From Candidatus Helarchaeota archaeon (lineage in GTDB: Archaea; Asgardarchaeota; Lokiarchaeia; Helarchaeales; HEL-GB-A): a stretch of 16,754 bases of DNA. Below the pieces are notes generated by a model. It had not been told where the DNA came from, ran no database searches, and was given only the letters and a program-made list of their open reading frames with translations. The stretch is taken from assembly GCA_013375405.1 (NCBI GenBank), contig JABXJU010000087.1:1-16754 (forward strand), given 5' to 3'. Every line of letters begins with the position of its first letter. Position 1 is the first letter of the stretch. Made by a program: the position numbers and the translations under genes. Positions 7,121 to 14,632 of this stretch are shown in pieces.

Positions 7121-7159
7121 TCCACATTTTGGTTGAATAACCAAAGGATGGGGATATAA

Positions 7160-8557
7160 ATGAAACTTGGAAGTAAGGAACCACGATTAGAAAGAGATAT
7201 TAATTTATTTGAAGCCACTATTTATGGTATTGGGTTAATTTTAGGGGCGGGTATCTACGCTCTCATTGGAGAAGTGTATGGTACTACTGGTCCTGCATCG
7301 TGGATAGCCTTTTTAGTAGCGGCTGGGATTGCTCTAATGACTGGTTTGAGTTATGCCGAGCTTGCCTCTACTTTTCCTAAAAGCGCAGCTGAATTTACAT
7401 ACGTGAAAGAAGCATTCCCTACCAGAAAAGCTTTTCATTTTACTGTTGGGTGGGTTCTGATCATTTCAGGCTTTCTTTCTACAGCGACTGTGGCAATTGG
7501 ATTTGGGGGATATTTTATAGGATTAATGGGAGGTGGAATGGGACAAATCTCTATTATAATCGTAGCAATTATGTTAATTATATTATTAACCTTTGTTAAT
7601 TTTATCGGAATTGAGGAATCGGCAAAATTAAATATTGTTTTCACCTTTATAGAAGCGGCTGGAGTCATATTTATAATAATCATTGGCTTTATGCATTTTA
7701 ATCCTAGTGTCAATCTCTTTGAAGTTGCGGATACCACCATACCTGTTGCATTCGCCGTGCTAACTTCCACTTCTCTTATCTTCTTTGCCTATATTGGATT
7801 CGAAGATATCGCTAATATTGCAGAAGAAACCGAAAAACCCACTAAAACAATTCCCCGTGCGTTGATGCTTTCAATTGTCGTAACGACCATTCTTTATGTT
7901 CTTCTAGCTATCGCAATCTCAAGTGTTAATGCTGGGGCGTTAGAGGGATCAATCAATCCTTTCGCAACAATCGTTGATGAATTACTCGGAATCGGTTCTG
8001 GAATGGCTGGGCTTATTATCGGAATCATTGCATTATTTGCCACGGCGAATACAGTGCTTATTATGCTCATTGTAGGTTCTAGGATGTTATATGGTATGTC
8101 AAAAGCGGGAGCTCTACCTAAAATATTTTCAAAAGTTCACAAAAGAACCAAAACTCCTTGGGTTGCAATAATTTTCACGACGTTGGTATCTATCGGATTT
8201 TCATTTATTTCATTAGCGGGCGAGGAGCAAGACATTGAGATCGTCGCCCGAGCAAGCGTATTTTCCGTGCTTCTCATTTTTTTCATTATTAATGTTACTC
8301 TTCTTTACTTAAGAAAATCCCAACCTGAACTTGAGAGGCCTTTCAAGGTGAAACCGAATATCAAAGGGCTCCCTATTTTCCCTTTAATTGGTGCAATCAC
8401 CTGTTTTATGCTTCTTTTCACTTTTGCTGACATTGGTAGTTTAGATTATTACATAATCCTCATCTTTCAACTTATCGTGATAGGTATCGGACTTGGTTTC
8501 TACCTTCTCCAGAAATTATACAAACATTTCCGAAAAAAGGATGAACTCTCGTTTTAA
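7160..8557 (+). CDS. APC-family amino-acid permease
   Basis: A secondary transporter in the cytoplasmic membrane, predicted to carry amino acids with H+ or Na+ or as an exchanger. The 465 residues form about 12 hydrophobic segments, the standard APC/LeuT-fold length. Diagnostic signs are the broken helix 1 motif GAGIYALIG (29-37) for substrate carboxylate binding, SYAELASTFPKSAAEFTYV after helix 2, and the conserved cytoplasmic loop GFEDIANIAEETEKPTKTIP (213-232). A short charged tail ends KHFRKKDELSF. Substrate cannot be fixed, but the sequence is closest in feel to ApcT-like cationic/neutral amino-acid transporters. GGGGAT at 7149-7154 serves as ribosome site. It lies 39 nt after the roadblock-GTPase gene without an obvious terminator, so co-transcription is likely. 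Confidence 0.9.
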   Translation: MKLGSKEPRLERDINLFEATIYGIGLILGAGIYALIGEVYGTTGPASWIAFLVAAGIALMTGLSYAELASTFPKSAAEFTYVKEAFPTRKAFHFTVGWVLIISGFLSTATVAIGFGGYFIGLMGGGMGQISIIIVAIMLIILLTFVNFIGIEESAKLNIVFTFIEAAGVIFIIIIGFMHFNPSVNLFEVADTTIPVAFAVLTSTSLIFFAYIGFEDIANIAEETEKPTKTIPRALMLSIVVTTILYVLLAIAISSVNAGALEGSINPFATIVDELLGIGSGMAGLIIGIIALFATANTVLIMLIVGSRMLYGMSKAGALPKIFSKVHKRTKTPWVAIIFTTLVSIGFSFISLAGEEQDIEIVARASVFSVLLIFFIINVTLLYLRKSQPELERPFKVKPNIKGLPIFPLIGAITCFMLLFTFADIGSLDYYIILIFQLIVIGIGLGFYLLQKLYKHFRKKDELSF

Positions 8558-8558
8558 A

Positions 8559-8566
8559 TTTAAATA
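8559..8566 (+). promoter_or_regulatory. TATA box and leader of the second ACD alpha gene
   Basis: TTTAAATA starts just after the permease stop. It is centred about 40 nt before ATG 8603, and GTGAT at 8595-8599 provides the ribosome site. The T run at 8585-8592 may also end the permease transcript. Confidence 0.45.
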
Positions 8567-8602
8567 GATAATTTTTAAATTTCCTTTTTTTTAAGTGATG
8601 AT

Positions 8603-9991
8603 ATGGAGTACTTTTTCAACCCAAAGAGTGTTGCAGTCATTGGGGCTTCTCGCAATGAAAAACGTCCTGGGCATAATGTATTAAAGAACTTGGTCGATCT
8701 CGGATATAAAGGAAAGATCTACCCTATAAATCCCAATGTTGATAATTTACTTGGGTTGCAAGTGTATCCATCAATTAAAGATATCCCCGACCCAGTTGAA
8801 TTGGCAGTAATCATCATTCCTACTTCTTTGGTGCCAAAGGCCCTTAAAGAGTGTGCTAAGAAGGGGGTCAAGGGGGCCGTCATAACTACCGAAGGATTCG
8901 CAGAAACGGGCGAAATTGAGTTACAACATGAAATCAAGCAAATTACTCGAGATACGGGGATTCGCGTAATTGGACCAGGTTCTATGGGAATAGTTAATTT
9001 AGAAGATAATTTTACATCTTCCTATGCCGATTTTAAAGGGTTAGATACCACTGGTAATATTACTTTTATTGCTCAATCAGGTATTTTTACGGGTGGGCTA
9101 GTGCGATATTTTGCCACATTCGATATTCCTGTCTCCCGCGTAATTTCGCTCGGGAATAAAGTTGATGTGGATGACGCCGATGTTTTGAATTTTTTAGCAG
9201 ATGATCCCAAGACGAGTGTCATCGCTCTTTACATTGAAGGCATTAATGACGGAAAACGGTTTTTACAGGCTGCAAAAACTATTTCCAAAGAAAAACCGGT
9301 TGTAGTGTTGAAGGGCGGCACTACTCCCGCAGGCGCGCGTGCAGCAAGTTCTCATACAGGCTCTATTGCTGTGGATGTTGACATTTTTAGTGCAGTTATG
9401 AAACAATCAGGGTTTATTCAAGTCGATTCTTTATCAGAACTTTTCGAAACAGCGCGAGCCTTTAGTCTTACACCCATTCTGCCAAAAGGACCACGTATAG
9501 CGGTTTTGACCTATTCTGGTTGTCTAGGGGTTGTCTCGGCCGATACTGCTTTGAAATTAGGATTACAAATGGCTTCATTCACGAAGGAAACGAGTGAAAA
9601 AATCCATGAAATGGTTTTTGATCGAAAATTTGGGGCAAACCCGGTGGATACTTATCCTGCCACCTTAAAAAAAGGCCATAGAAATGTTTTTTCGACCTGC
9701 TTGGATGCTATTTTAGAAGATACCAATGTCGATGGGTGTCTTATCACCGTCTGGGGGGATGAAATTCCTGAGGAAAGACCTTTTAGCCCACAAATTCGTG
9801 ATATCATACTTAAACATCAAAAACGGGGTAAAATTACGATAGTACCCGTCTTAGGCGAAAAACTTGGCGTTGAACGGGAGCGAAAATTCTTCGAAGATAA
9901 TGGCATCATTACAACTATTTTTGCAGATCACGCTGTTAAAATTTACAAGAATCTTTTTCAATACACCCAATTTTTAAAATCACTAGAATAA
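8603..9991 (+). CDS. ADP-forming acyl-CoA synthetase, alpha subunit (second paralogue)
   Basis: Same family and length (462 residues) as the gene at 1459. It has an N-terminal CoA-binding Rossmann domain (SVAVIGAS, 9-16, with GHNVLKNL and YPINP following), the second domain with AQSG (157-160), and the phosphohistidine loop ASSHTGS with His251. The C-terminal alpha-type domain spans about 290-455 (TYSGCLGVVSAD, FGANPVDTYPA). It would carry phosphate and CoA while a separate ATP-grasp beta subunit handles ADP/ATP; none is in the window. Odd point: the usually conserved GPNC-x-G reads GPGSMG (124-129). Adjacency to an amino-acid permease suggests, weakly, use on acyl-CoAs from amino-acid fermentation. 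It ends 14 nt from the convergent GalT-like gene. Confidence 0.9.
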   Translation: MEYFFNPKSVAVIGASRNEKRPGHNVLKNLVDLGYKGKIYPINPNVDNLLGLQVYPSIKDIPDPVELAVIIIPTSLVPKALKECAKKGVKGAVITTEGFAETGEIELQHEIKQITRDTGIRVIGPGSMGIVNLEDNFTSSYADFKGLDTTGNITFIAQSGIFTGGLVRYFATFDIPVSRVISLGNKVDVDDADVLNFLADDPKTSVIALYIEGINDGKRFLQAAKTISKEKPVVVLKGGTTPAGARAASSHTGSIAVDVDIFSAVMKQSGFIQVDSLSELFETARAFSLTPILPKGPRIAVLTYSGCLGVVSADTALKLGLQMASFTKETSEKIHEMVFDRKFGANPVDTYPATLKKGHRNVFSTCLDAILEDTNVDGCLITVWGDEIPEERPFSPQIRDIILKHQKRGKITIVPVLGEKLGVERERKFFEDNGIITTIFADHAVKIYKNLFQYTQFLKSLE

Positions 9992-10005
9992 AAATTACCA
10001 ATTTA

Positions 10006-11067
10006 TCAGGTATTTTCAAAAAAAACCTTCATGTCTTGAGCGATTATTTCCGGGAATTCAATAATGAGACTGCTATAGGCTAATTGTTGAAGAAACCAAG
10101 CATCTAAATTAATGTAAAAGGCGCGAAAAGGCGGACGGGATATTATTTGCCAGCCTACATACATTGAATCCGAATATTTTGACTCGCCAAGAGGGGCGGA
10201 ATATAATAAGAAATTAAAGGTCGAGATTTTCTTTTTATGATAATAGTGTAAAACATTTGAGATGCCTTTCCCTAGATTTGCGATATCTTCAGATGAGAGA
10301 TCGAGGAAATTAGATTTTTTCAAGACAACAGCCCGGACTTCATTATTCCCAAGAGGGGCAAAGGGAGTGTACCAGTGAATATTTCCTGTTTGGCTAATGT
10401 ATCGCTCCCCTAAGGCCTGTTCTCTCTCAATTAATTCATCCCAAAAATTTTTCCCAGTTGTTTCCTTAAATTGATAACTTTTTTCTCGTAAGAGCCTGAT
10501 TCTATAAAGTTCTTGGTTACCTATCAACACCTGAATGTGCGGGTGCACTATTGTAGATCCAGCCGGAATCAGAAAATTTGCCCCGATAACGGGGTATTGC
10601 GCGTTCGGATACTGCTTATGCACGCTTCTAATGTAATTTATGCCTGCCTTGATAGCATTCTCGTACTCTTGTGTTATCTCTTTTAATGGGATATAATGCT
10701 GATCTGAAATGGTTACAACAGCGCAATGTTCAAAGAAGGGGAAAATATTAGGGAAACAAGTTGCCTTGCCAACATTAAATCGTCCACCCTTATTGATTTC
10801 TTCTAAGAATTTTGGAGTTACTTCTTCTATTCTTTCTGGACAGAAAAAACAGTTAGCCCTTGAACTCTCTGCCTTTTCTTTTAAAGCACGTCTATCAGGA
10901 GTACCATAATAAAACGCAGCTTTTTGTTTTAACGCGTGGGGAATTAATGATAATCGCCCTAGTAAGGGATCTTTCCGATATTCGATCGTCTGCTCGTCTA
11001 TTTCAAATTTGAGACTTGGATTTCGAAAACGGGCTGTAACCATTTTCTTCTCAAAAGTTAAATCCAA
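10006..11067 (-). CDS. galT: GalT-like nucleotidylyltransferase (galactose-1-phosphate uridylyltransferase family)
   Basis: The family transfers a nucleotidyl group between hexose 1-phosphates through a uridylylated histidine. The active-site triad H-P-H-I-Q occupies 175-179, with His177 the expected nucleophile. The structural zinc set of GalT is complete: Cys73 and Cys76 (CFFC), His114 and His175. The N-terminal DPLLGRLSLIPH (33-44) matches the GalT start pattern, and FAPLGNNEVRAVV marks the second half-domain. Length, 353 residues, is normal. Related enzymes such as ADP-glucose phosphorylase share these features, so the sugar nucleotide is uncertain. The start is TTG 11067, with GAGG 11 nt upstream; ATG 11043 is an alternative. 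It lies 32 nt after the ABC ATPase gene and is probably the last gene of the LX-pfdA-ftsY row. Confidence 0.8.
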   Translation of the reverse strand: MDLTFEKKMVTARFRNPSLKFEIDEQTIEYRKDPLLGRLSLIPHALKQKAAFYYGTPDRRALKEKAESSRANCFFCPERIEEVTPKFLEEINKGGRFNVGKATCFPNIFPFFEHCAVVTISDQHYIPLKEITQEYENAIKAGINYIRSVHKQYPNAQYPVIGANFLIPAGSTIVHPHIQVLIGNQELYRIRLLREKSYQFKETTGKNFWDELIEREQALGERYISQTGNIHWYTPFAPLGNNEVRAVVLKKSNFLDLSSEDIANLGKGISNVLHYYHKKKISTFNFLLYSAPLGESKYSDSMYVGWQIISRPPFRAFYINLDAWFLQQLAYSSLIIEFPEIIAQDMKVFFENT

Positions 11068-11099
11068 TTTTGTTCCATCCTCTTAAATAGATTTATAGA

Positions 11100-12824
11100 T
11101 TAGATTCCTTTAGATTCAGCGATATAAAGATTATAAACTTCTTCTGGATCTCCAATTTTGATAATTTTTCCCTCTTTTAAATAAAGGACTCGGTGTGAGA
11201 GTTCTCTAATGAAATCGATATCGTGGCTTGCAGCAATAATAGTAGTATTAAATCCATTATTGAGGGTGACGAGCAGATTTCGAATATTTCTGAGTGTGAT
11301 TTGATCGATATCCCCACCCACTTCGTCTAAAATTAAAACCTTTGGGCCGGAGAGTAAACTCAGGGCCAAAGCAATCCGTATCTTCTCTCCACCAGAAATT
11401 TCTTGGGATTTACGCTCCAAAATTTCTTGATTTAACCCAACCTGCTCAAAAATGGGAACCACAATTTCAGAGATCGCTGACCAAGGGGGGATCGGGAATA
11501 AGTCATGAATAATTTGCTTACTTAGCCCTAATTTTTCTAGTTTTTCATTAACTTCAGAGCCAGGTAAATCCCCAAGTCTATGGACAAAATCAACGATTTG
11601 ACCTTTTATATTCAATTCCTTTGCTCTTTTTTTTGCGGCGGCAATAGCAGGTTCGCCCTTGATTCCTAAAACGCCAGCAGCGAGATCTTTCACAACAGCA
11701 TTGAATGTTAAGTCTAATTCCTGACGAACAAAGGACACTTGTCGTCGCGCTTCAACTGAATCAAGTCCGAGGTGGCAAATGTTAATCCCCTCTTCCCCGC
11801 CAAAGAAATAGAGAACTTCGCCTTCCTTGGGTATGTCTATACCGGCGAGAAGCTGCAGGAAAATGGTTTTTCCTACCCCTGTTGGACCAATTACTCCCAA
11901 TATTTCACCTTTAAAAACGTCTAGGTTAAGTTTTTCCATCCGAAACGTCAATTTCAAATCAGGGGTGTAAAATTGTCGTGTTACGTTATTAACTTTTATT
12001 ACGGAACCTTCTTTCTTTCGTTCTTTAAAAGGAATTAATTCTTCTTGAGCTCCGAGAAACTTATCGATGATTTCTTGGGGTTCGCCTATCGCTTTAATTT
12101 GCCCCTCATCTAGCCAGATAATCCGATCCACGAAATTCAATAATAATTTCGGATAATGTGAAGTGACAAGTGTTGAAAGATTGAATTGTTTATGGATCTT
12201 TTTAATGAAATTTAAACCTTGGATTTTGGTTGCAGGGTCGGACATCGTTAATGGTTCGTCGAGCAGCAGTAGTTTTAGATTCTGTGCGATGGCCAATTGA
12301 CGTGCCAATTGTAGTCGTTGCTTTTCCCCACCACTCAGTGTATCTGCTGTGTGCTCTGCTTTTTTCTCTAAATCTACTGCCCTTAGAAGTTCTAGCGCTT
12401 TATCTTTCATCTCAGCATATTCTGAAAACAGTTCATTCGGAAGATCAGCAGTCTCATCTCCCGTTTCCAAAGCGTTGAGCCGTCTCATTACATTTACCAG
12501 AACAGAATCAGCCCATAAGGCAAAAGAACGTTGTAAATGAATGGCTGTAATTCTTTTAAGTTTCCGAACTGGATCTCTTTGCCGTTTTGGAGTAATATGT
12601 AAGTCATTAAGCTTAAACTCACCGGCGTCAAAGGGCTCAACCCCTCTGAGAATACGGATTAATGTAGTTTTTCCCCCACCACTGCGTCCAATAATTCCGA
12701 GAATCTCTCCTTCTTGTAAAGTAAATGAAACATTATTGAGCGCAGTTATAGGAGTTTTATTCGAGAGAACATATGTTTTTGTAAGATTTTTAACTGTAAG
12801 GCAGGGAGCCGTGTTATCGTGCAT
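11100..12824 (-). CDS. Soluble tandem ABC ATPase, AtwA / methyl-CoM reductase component A2 family
   Basis: A 574-residue protein with two ABC domains and no membrane spans. NBD1: Walker A GRSGGGKTT (46-54), Q-loop Gln98, signature LSGGEKQ (163-169), Walker B LLLLDE (185-190), H-loop His223. NBD2: Walker A GPTGVGKTI (313-321), Gln368, signature ISGGEK (476-481), VLILDE (496-501), His534. HLQRSFALWADSVLVNVMRR in NBD1 and KIGDPEEV near the end resemble the AtwA family, whose methanogen members help ATP-dependent activation of methyl-CoM reductase. No Mcr gene is in the window, so the client may differ. NBD2 carries about 80 extra residues (381-460) between Q-loop and signature, and DEV replaces the common DEP after Walker B. 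It begins 14 nt after ftsY, with AGG before the ATG, so the two are probably co-transcribed. Confidence 0.82.
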   Translation of the reverse strand: MHDNTAPCLTVKNLTKTYVLSNKTPITALNNVSFTLQEGEILGIIGRSGGGKTTLIRILRGVEPFDAGEFKLNDLHITPKRQRDPVRKLKRITAIHLQRSFALWADSVLVNVMRRLNALETGDETADLPNELFSEYAEMKDKALELLRAVDLEKKAEHTADTLSGGEKQRLQLARQLAIAQNLKLLLLDEPLTMSDPATKIQGLNFIKKIHKQFNLSTLVTSHYPKLLLNFVDRIIWLDEGQIKAIGEPQEIIDKFLGAQEELIPFKERKKEGSVIKVNNVTRQFYTPDLKLTFRMEKLNLDVFKGEILGVIGPTGVGKTIFLQLLAGIDIPKEGEVLYFFGGEEGINICHLGLDSVEARRQVSFVRQELDLTFNAVVKDLAAGVLGIKGEPAIAAAKKRAKELNIKGQIVDFVHRLGDLPGSEVNEKLEKLGLSKQIIHDLFPIPPWSAISEIVVPIFEQVGLNQEILERKSQEISGGEKIRIALALSLLSGPKVLILDEVGGDIDQITLRNIRNLLVTLNNGFNTTIIAASHDIDFIRELSHRVLYLKEGKIIKIGDPEEVYNLYIAESKGI

Positions 12825-12838
12825 TTTTCAAACCTACT

Positions 12839-13747
12839 TTATTCTCCTAATAGAAGATTCGCAAATTCTCCAGGATCAAACGGAGATAGATCGTCATATG
12901 ATTGCCCATTCCCAAGAAAAATAATTGGTCTCTTTGTAAGATATGTAATAGAAAGAGCAGCGCCTCCTTTAATATCTGCATCTGCCATTGTTAAAATATT
13001 GGCATCAATTCCCACCTTCTGGGAAAATGTTTCTGCCTGTTGCCATGCTGCATTGCCAACTAACAAGGAACCTACAAAGATTTTGAGGTCTGGCTCAGTC
13101 ACACGTACAATTTTTTTAATTTCTTCCATTAAATTTTTATTTGTTTCCATTCGTCCCGCAGTATCAATCAAAACCACATTAATATTCCGTGCTTGAGCAT
13201 GATCAATTGCATCGAAAGCAATACTTGCTCCATCCGTACCATATTCTCCCTTTATTATCTTCAACTTTAGAGCTTTTGCATGTTTATCGAGTTGTTGAAT
13301 CGCTCCTGCACGAAATGTATCTGATGCTGCAAGAACACAGCTAAATCCGTTCTTTCTCAGATAATGCGCCATTTTTGCGATGGTCGTGGTTTTCCCAATT
13401 CCGTTTACGCCGACGAAGACGAATATCGCAGGTTCATTATCCTGCTTTTTTTGATTTATTAGGCTGAGTATATCAATTTGAACATTTGATGTGAGAATAT
13501 CGGTAATTACTTTCTTCAGTACTGCATGGAGAAGCTTTTTTGTGCTTCCAAATCTTCCCACTTTCTCTCCCGATAATTCACCTTCTAATAAATCACATAT
13601 TTTTTCAGCCGCTAAGACTGAAACATCATTCTGAATTAACAAAGTGCGAAGGGTTTGTAAGGGCTTGTTAAGATTCTTTTCACTCAGCATCTTGAGCGTA
13701 ATTTTATCTTTTAATCCTCCGAAAGCGTTCTTTAATTTCTCAAACAT
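12839..13747 (-). CDS. ftsY: Signal recognition particle receptor GTPase FtsY
   Basis: Docks SRP-bound ribosomes at the membrane through paired GTPase activation with SRP54. The N domain is about 1-100 and the G domain 105-302, with no long acidic A domain, as in many archaea. G1 is GVNGIGKTT (113-121), DTFRAGA (143-149) is the insertion-box motif, G3 DTAGR (195-199) and the closing GNGQSYDDLSPFDP (279-292) are normal. Two motifs are not. G4, normally T-K-x-D, reads TMAD (253-256, Met254), followed by the expected KGGAALS. The usual DAxxGND stretch reads SLLVGNAA (227-234). The first change is one base from Lys (ATG versus AAG). Gene order after prefoldin alpha is typical for archaea. GGAATGAG before the ATG is a plausible ribosome site. 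Confidence 0.93.
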   Translation of the reverse strand: MFEKLKNAFGGLKDKITLKMLSEKNLNKPLQTLRTLLIQNDVSVLAAEKICDLLEGELSGEKVGRFGSTKKLLHAVLKKVITDILTSNVQIDILSLINQKKQDNEPAIFVFVGVNGIGKTTTIAKMAHYLRKNGFSCVLAASDTFRAGAIQQLDKHAKALKLKIIKGEYGTDGASIAFDAIDHAQARNINVVLIDTAGRMETNKNLMEEIKKIVRVTEPDLKIFVGSLLVGNAAWQQAETFSQKVGIDANILTMADADIKGGAALSITYLTKRPIIFLGNGQSYDDLSPFDPGEFANLLLGE

Positions 13748-13782
13748 TCATTCTCATTCCAAAAAAAGCTAAATATTGAAAA

Positions 13783-13790
13783 AGAATTTA
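13783..13790 (-). promoter_or_regulatory. Possible internal TATA box for ftsY
   Basis: Within the 67-nt gap after pfdA, the minus strand reads ACTTATAAATTC, centred about 40 nt before the ftsY ATG. It may allow ftsY and downstream genes to be transcribed separately. The adjacent minus-strand T run (rc of 13751-13785) may instead terminate part of the LX-pfdA message. Confidence 0.35.
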
Positions 13791-13814
13791 TAAGTATTTA
13801 TTTATTATAAGGTT

Positions 13815-14276
13815 TTAACTGCCAACTGCAGGCGGTTGTTGCCCTTGTTGCATTGCAGTGGCTACCTTCTCAATTTCATTCCTTATTTGTTGGACTTTTT
13901 GTATTATTTGTTGTAGTGCTTGCCTTAATTGCATTTGTGATTTAGTTAATTCTTCTAAACGTTTATCGATATCTTCTTTTGCTTTATCATTTGGTTTTTC
14001 TATATTGATAGATGCGCCAACATTCACGATTACATTTGAAGAGTCCATTATCTTCGCTTTAATAAATGCCAAATTTCCTAATGGGAGTAGAATTTCCTGC
14101 CCATCTTGCAAATCTTTTAACTGTTCAATGGTTTCTCCCGTGATTCGGGTAGCTGCCATGCTTTGGCCTATTAATTCTAGCTGCATTTGAATCTGTTCTG
14201 CTTGCGCCTCATACTCTTTTGAAGCCGAGATGAGTAAATTAATTCGATCCCTAGCTGATTGTGGCATTTGGTTCAT
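13815..14276 (-). CDS. pfdA: Prefoldin alpha subunit
   Basis: Subunit of the hexameric (alpha2-beta4) chaperone that hands unfolded proteins to the archaeal thermosome. The 153 residues show the expected build: N-terminal helix (about 5-45), central beta hairpins with GQEILLPLGNLAFIKAKI (79-96) and VIVNVGASINIEKP, then a C-terminal helix (about 105-145) with heptad-like Leu/Ile spacing for the coiled coil. The tail is Gln-rich (QQGQQPPAVGS). The start ATG overlaps the LX stop by four bases (ATGA), so translation is probably coupled. Placement between ribosomal protein LX and ftsY is the standard archaeal order and supports the assignment. Confidence 0.93.
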   Translation of the reverse strand: MNQMPQSARDRINLLISASKEYEAQAEQIQMQLELIGQSMAATRITGETIEQLKDLQDGQEILLPLGNLAFIKAKIMDSSNVIVNVGASINIEKPNDKAKEDIDKRLEELTKSQMQLRQALQQIIQKVQQIRNEIEKVATAMQQGQQPPAVGS

Positions 14277-14461
14277 TTTTCAATTTCCTCCACGTTCTCT
14301 ATTGAGATTCGATATCGTTTAACATGATATTGACTCCCAAGTGTCGATAAAAGAAGCTCTATCACGTCCTCCTTCTTCATTCCATTTACCTCTTTCACAA
14401 ATTCTTGCGTTTTTCGGTTCCGTTTGAATTTCCCATGGATTCGAAAAGTTTTAACCGACAT
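14273..14461 (-). CDS. rplX: Large ribosomal subunit protein LX (eL20 / L18Ae)
   Basis: A 62-residue protein, normal for archaeal LX. The pattern FRIHGKFKRNRKTQEFVKEV near the N-terminus and LGSQYHVKRYRISIENVEEI at the end match the family, which sits on the archaeal and eukaryotic 60S-type subunit. It is highly basic in the first half. It is the first gene of the minus-strand row LX-pfdA-ftsY. In many archaea aIF6 lies directly upstream; here two other genes separate them. Confidence 0.88.
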   Translation of the reverse strand: MSVKTFRIHGKFKRNRKTQEFVKEVNGMKKEDVIELLLSTLGSQYHVKRYRISIENVEEIEK

Positions 14462-14484
14462 ATATTAAGATTTGCCCGTCGTAA

Positions 14485-14531
14485 TTTAAACATATTTCTT
14501 TATCCACATGAGCTAGAAATCATTTTTATAA
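14485..14531 (-). promoter_or_regulatory. Promoter region of the LX-pfdA-ftsY row
   Basis: Two candidate TATA boxes are read on the minus strand. GGTTATAAAA (14524-14533) would give a leader of about 40 nt, and TTTAAA (14485-14490), 24-29 nt before the ATG, would give a nearly leaderless message. The first is the better match. No other gene or RNA is seen in 14462-14632. Confidence 0.5.
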
Positions 14532-14576
14532 CCACACGAATATAGATTTTCGCAAGGGTGTTCTGAGCCATTTTTT

Positions 14577-14585
14577 TTTAAAATA
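14577..14585 (+). promoter_or_regulatory. TATA box for the tandem-SIS gene
   Basis: TTTAAAATA lies about 50 nt before ATG 14633. A transcript start near 14607 would leave a leader of about 26 nt containing AGGGAT at 14619-14624 as a weak ribosome site. Confidence 0.4.
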
Positions 14586-14632
14586 ACGAATTAAGTCGTG
14601 ATTAAAATAGATTATTTCAAGGGATTTTTAAA

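Noticed and set aside
7435..7770. 111-codon minus-strand open frame inside the permease gene
   Set aside because: Hydrophobic codons of the permease read backwards commonly give such frames; there is no independent support.
12819..13196. 125-codon open frame on the plus strand across ftsY and the ABC gene start
   Set aside because: It lies antisense to two well-supported genes, and its translation shows no domain or ribosome site.
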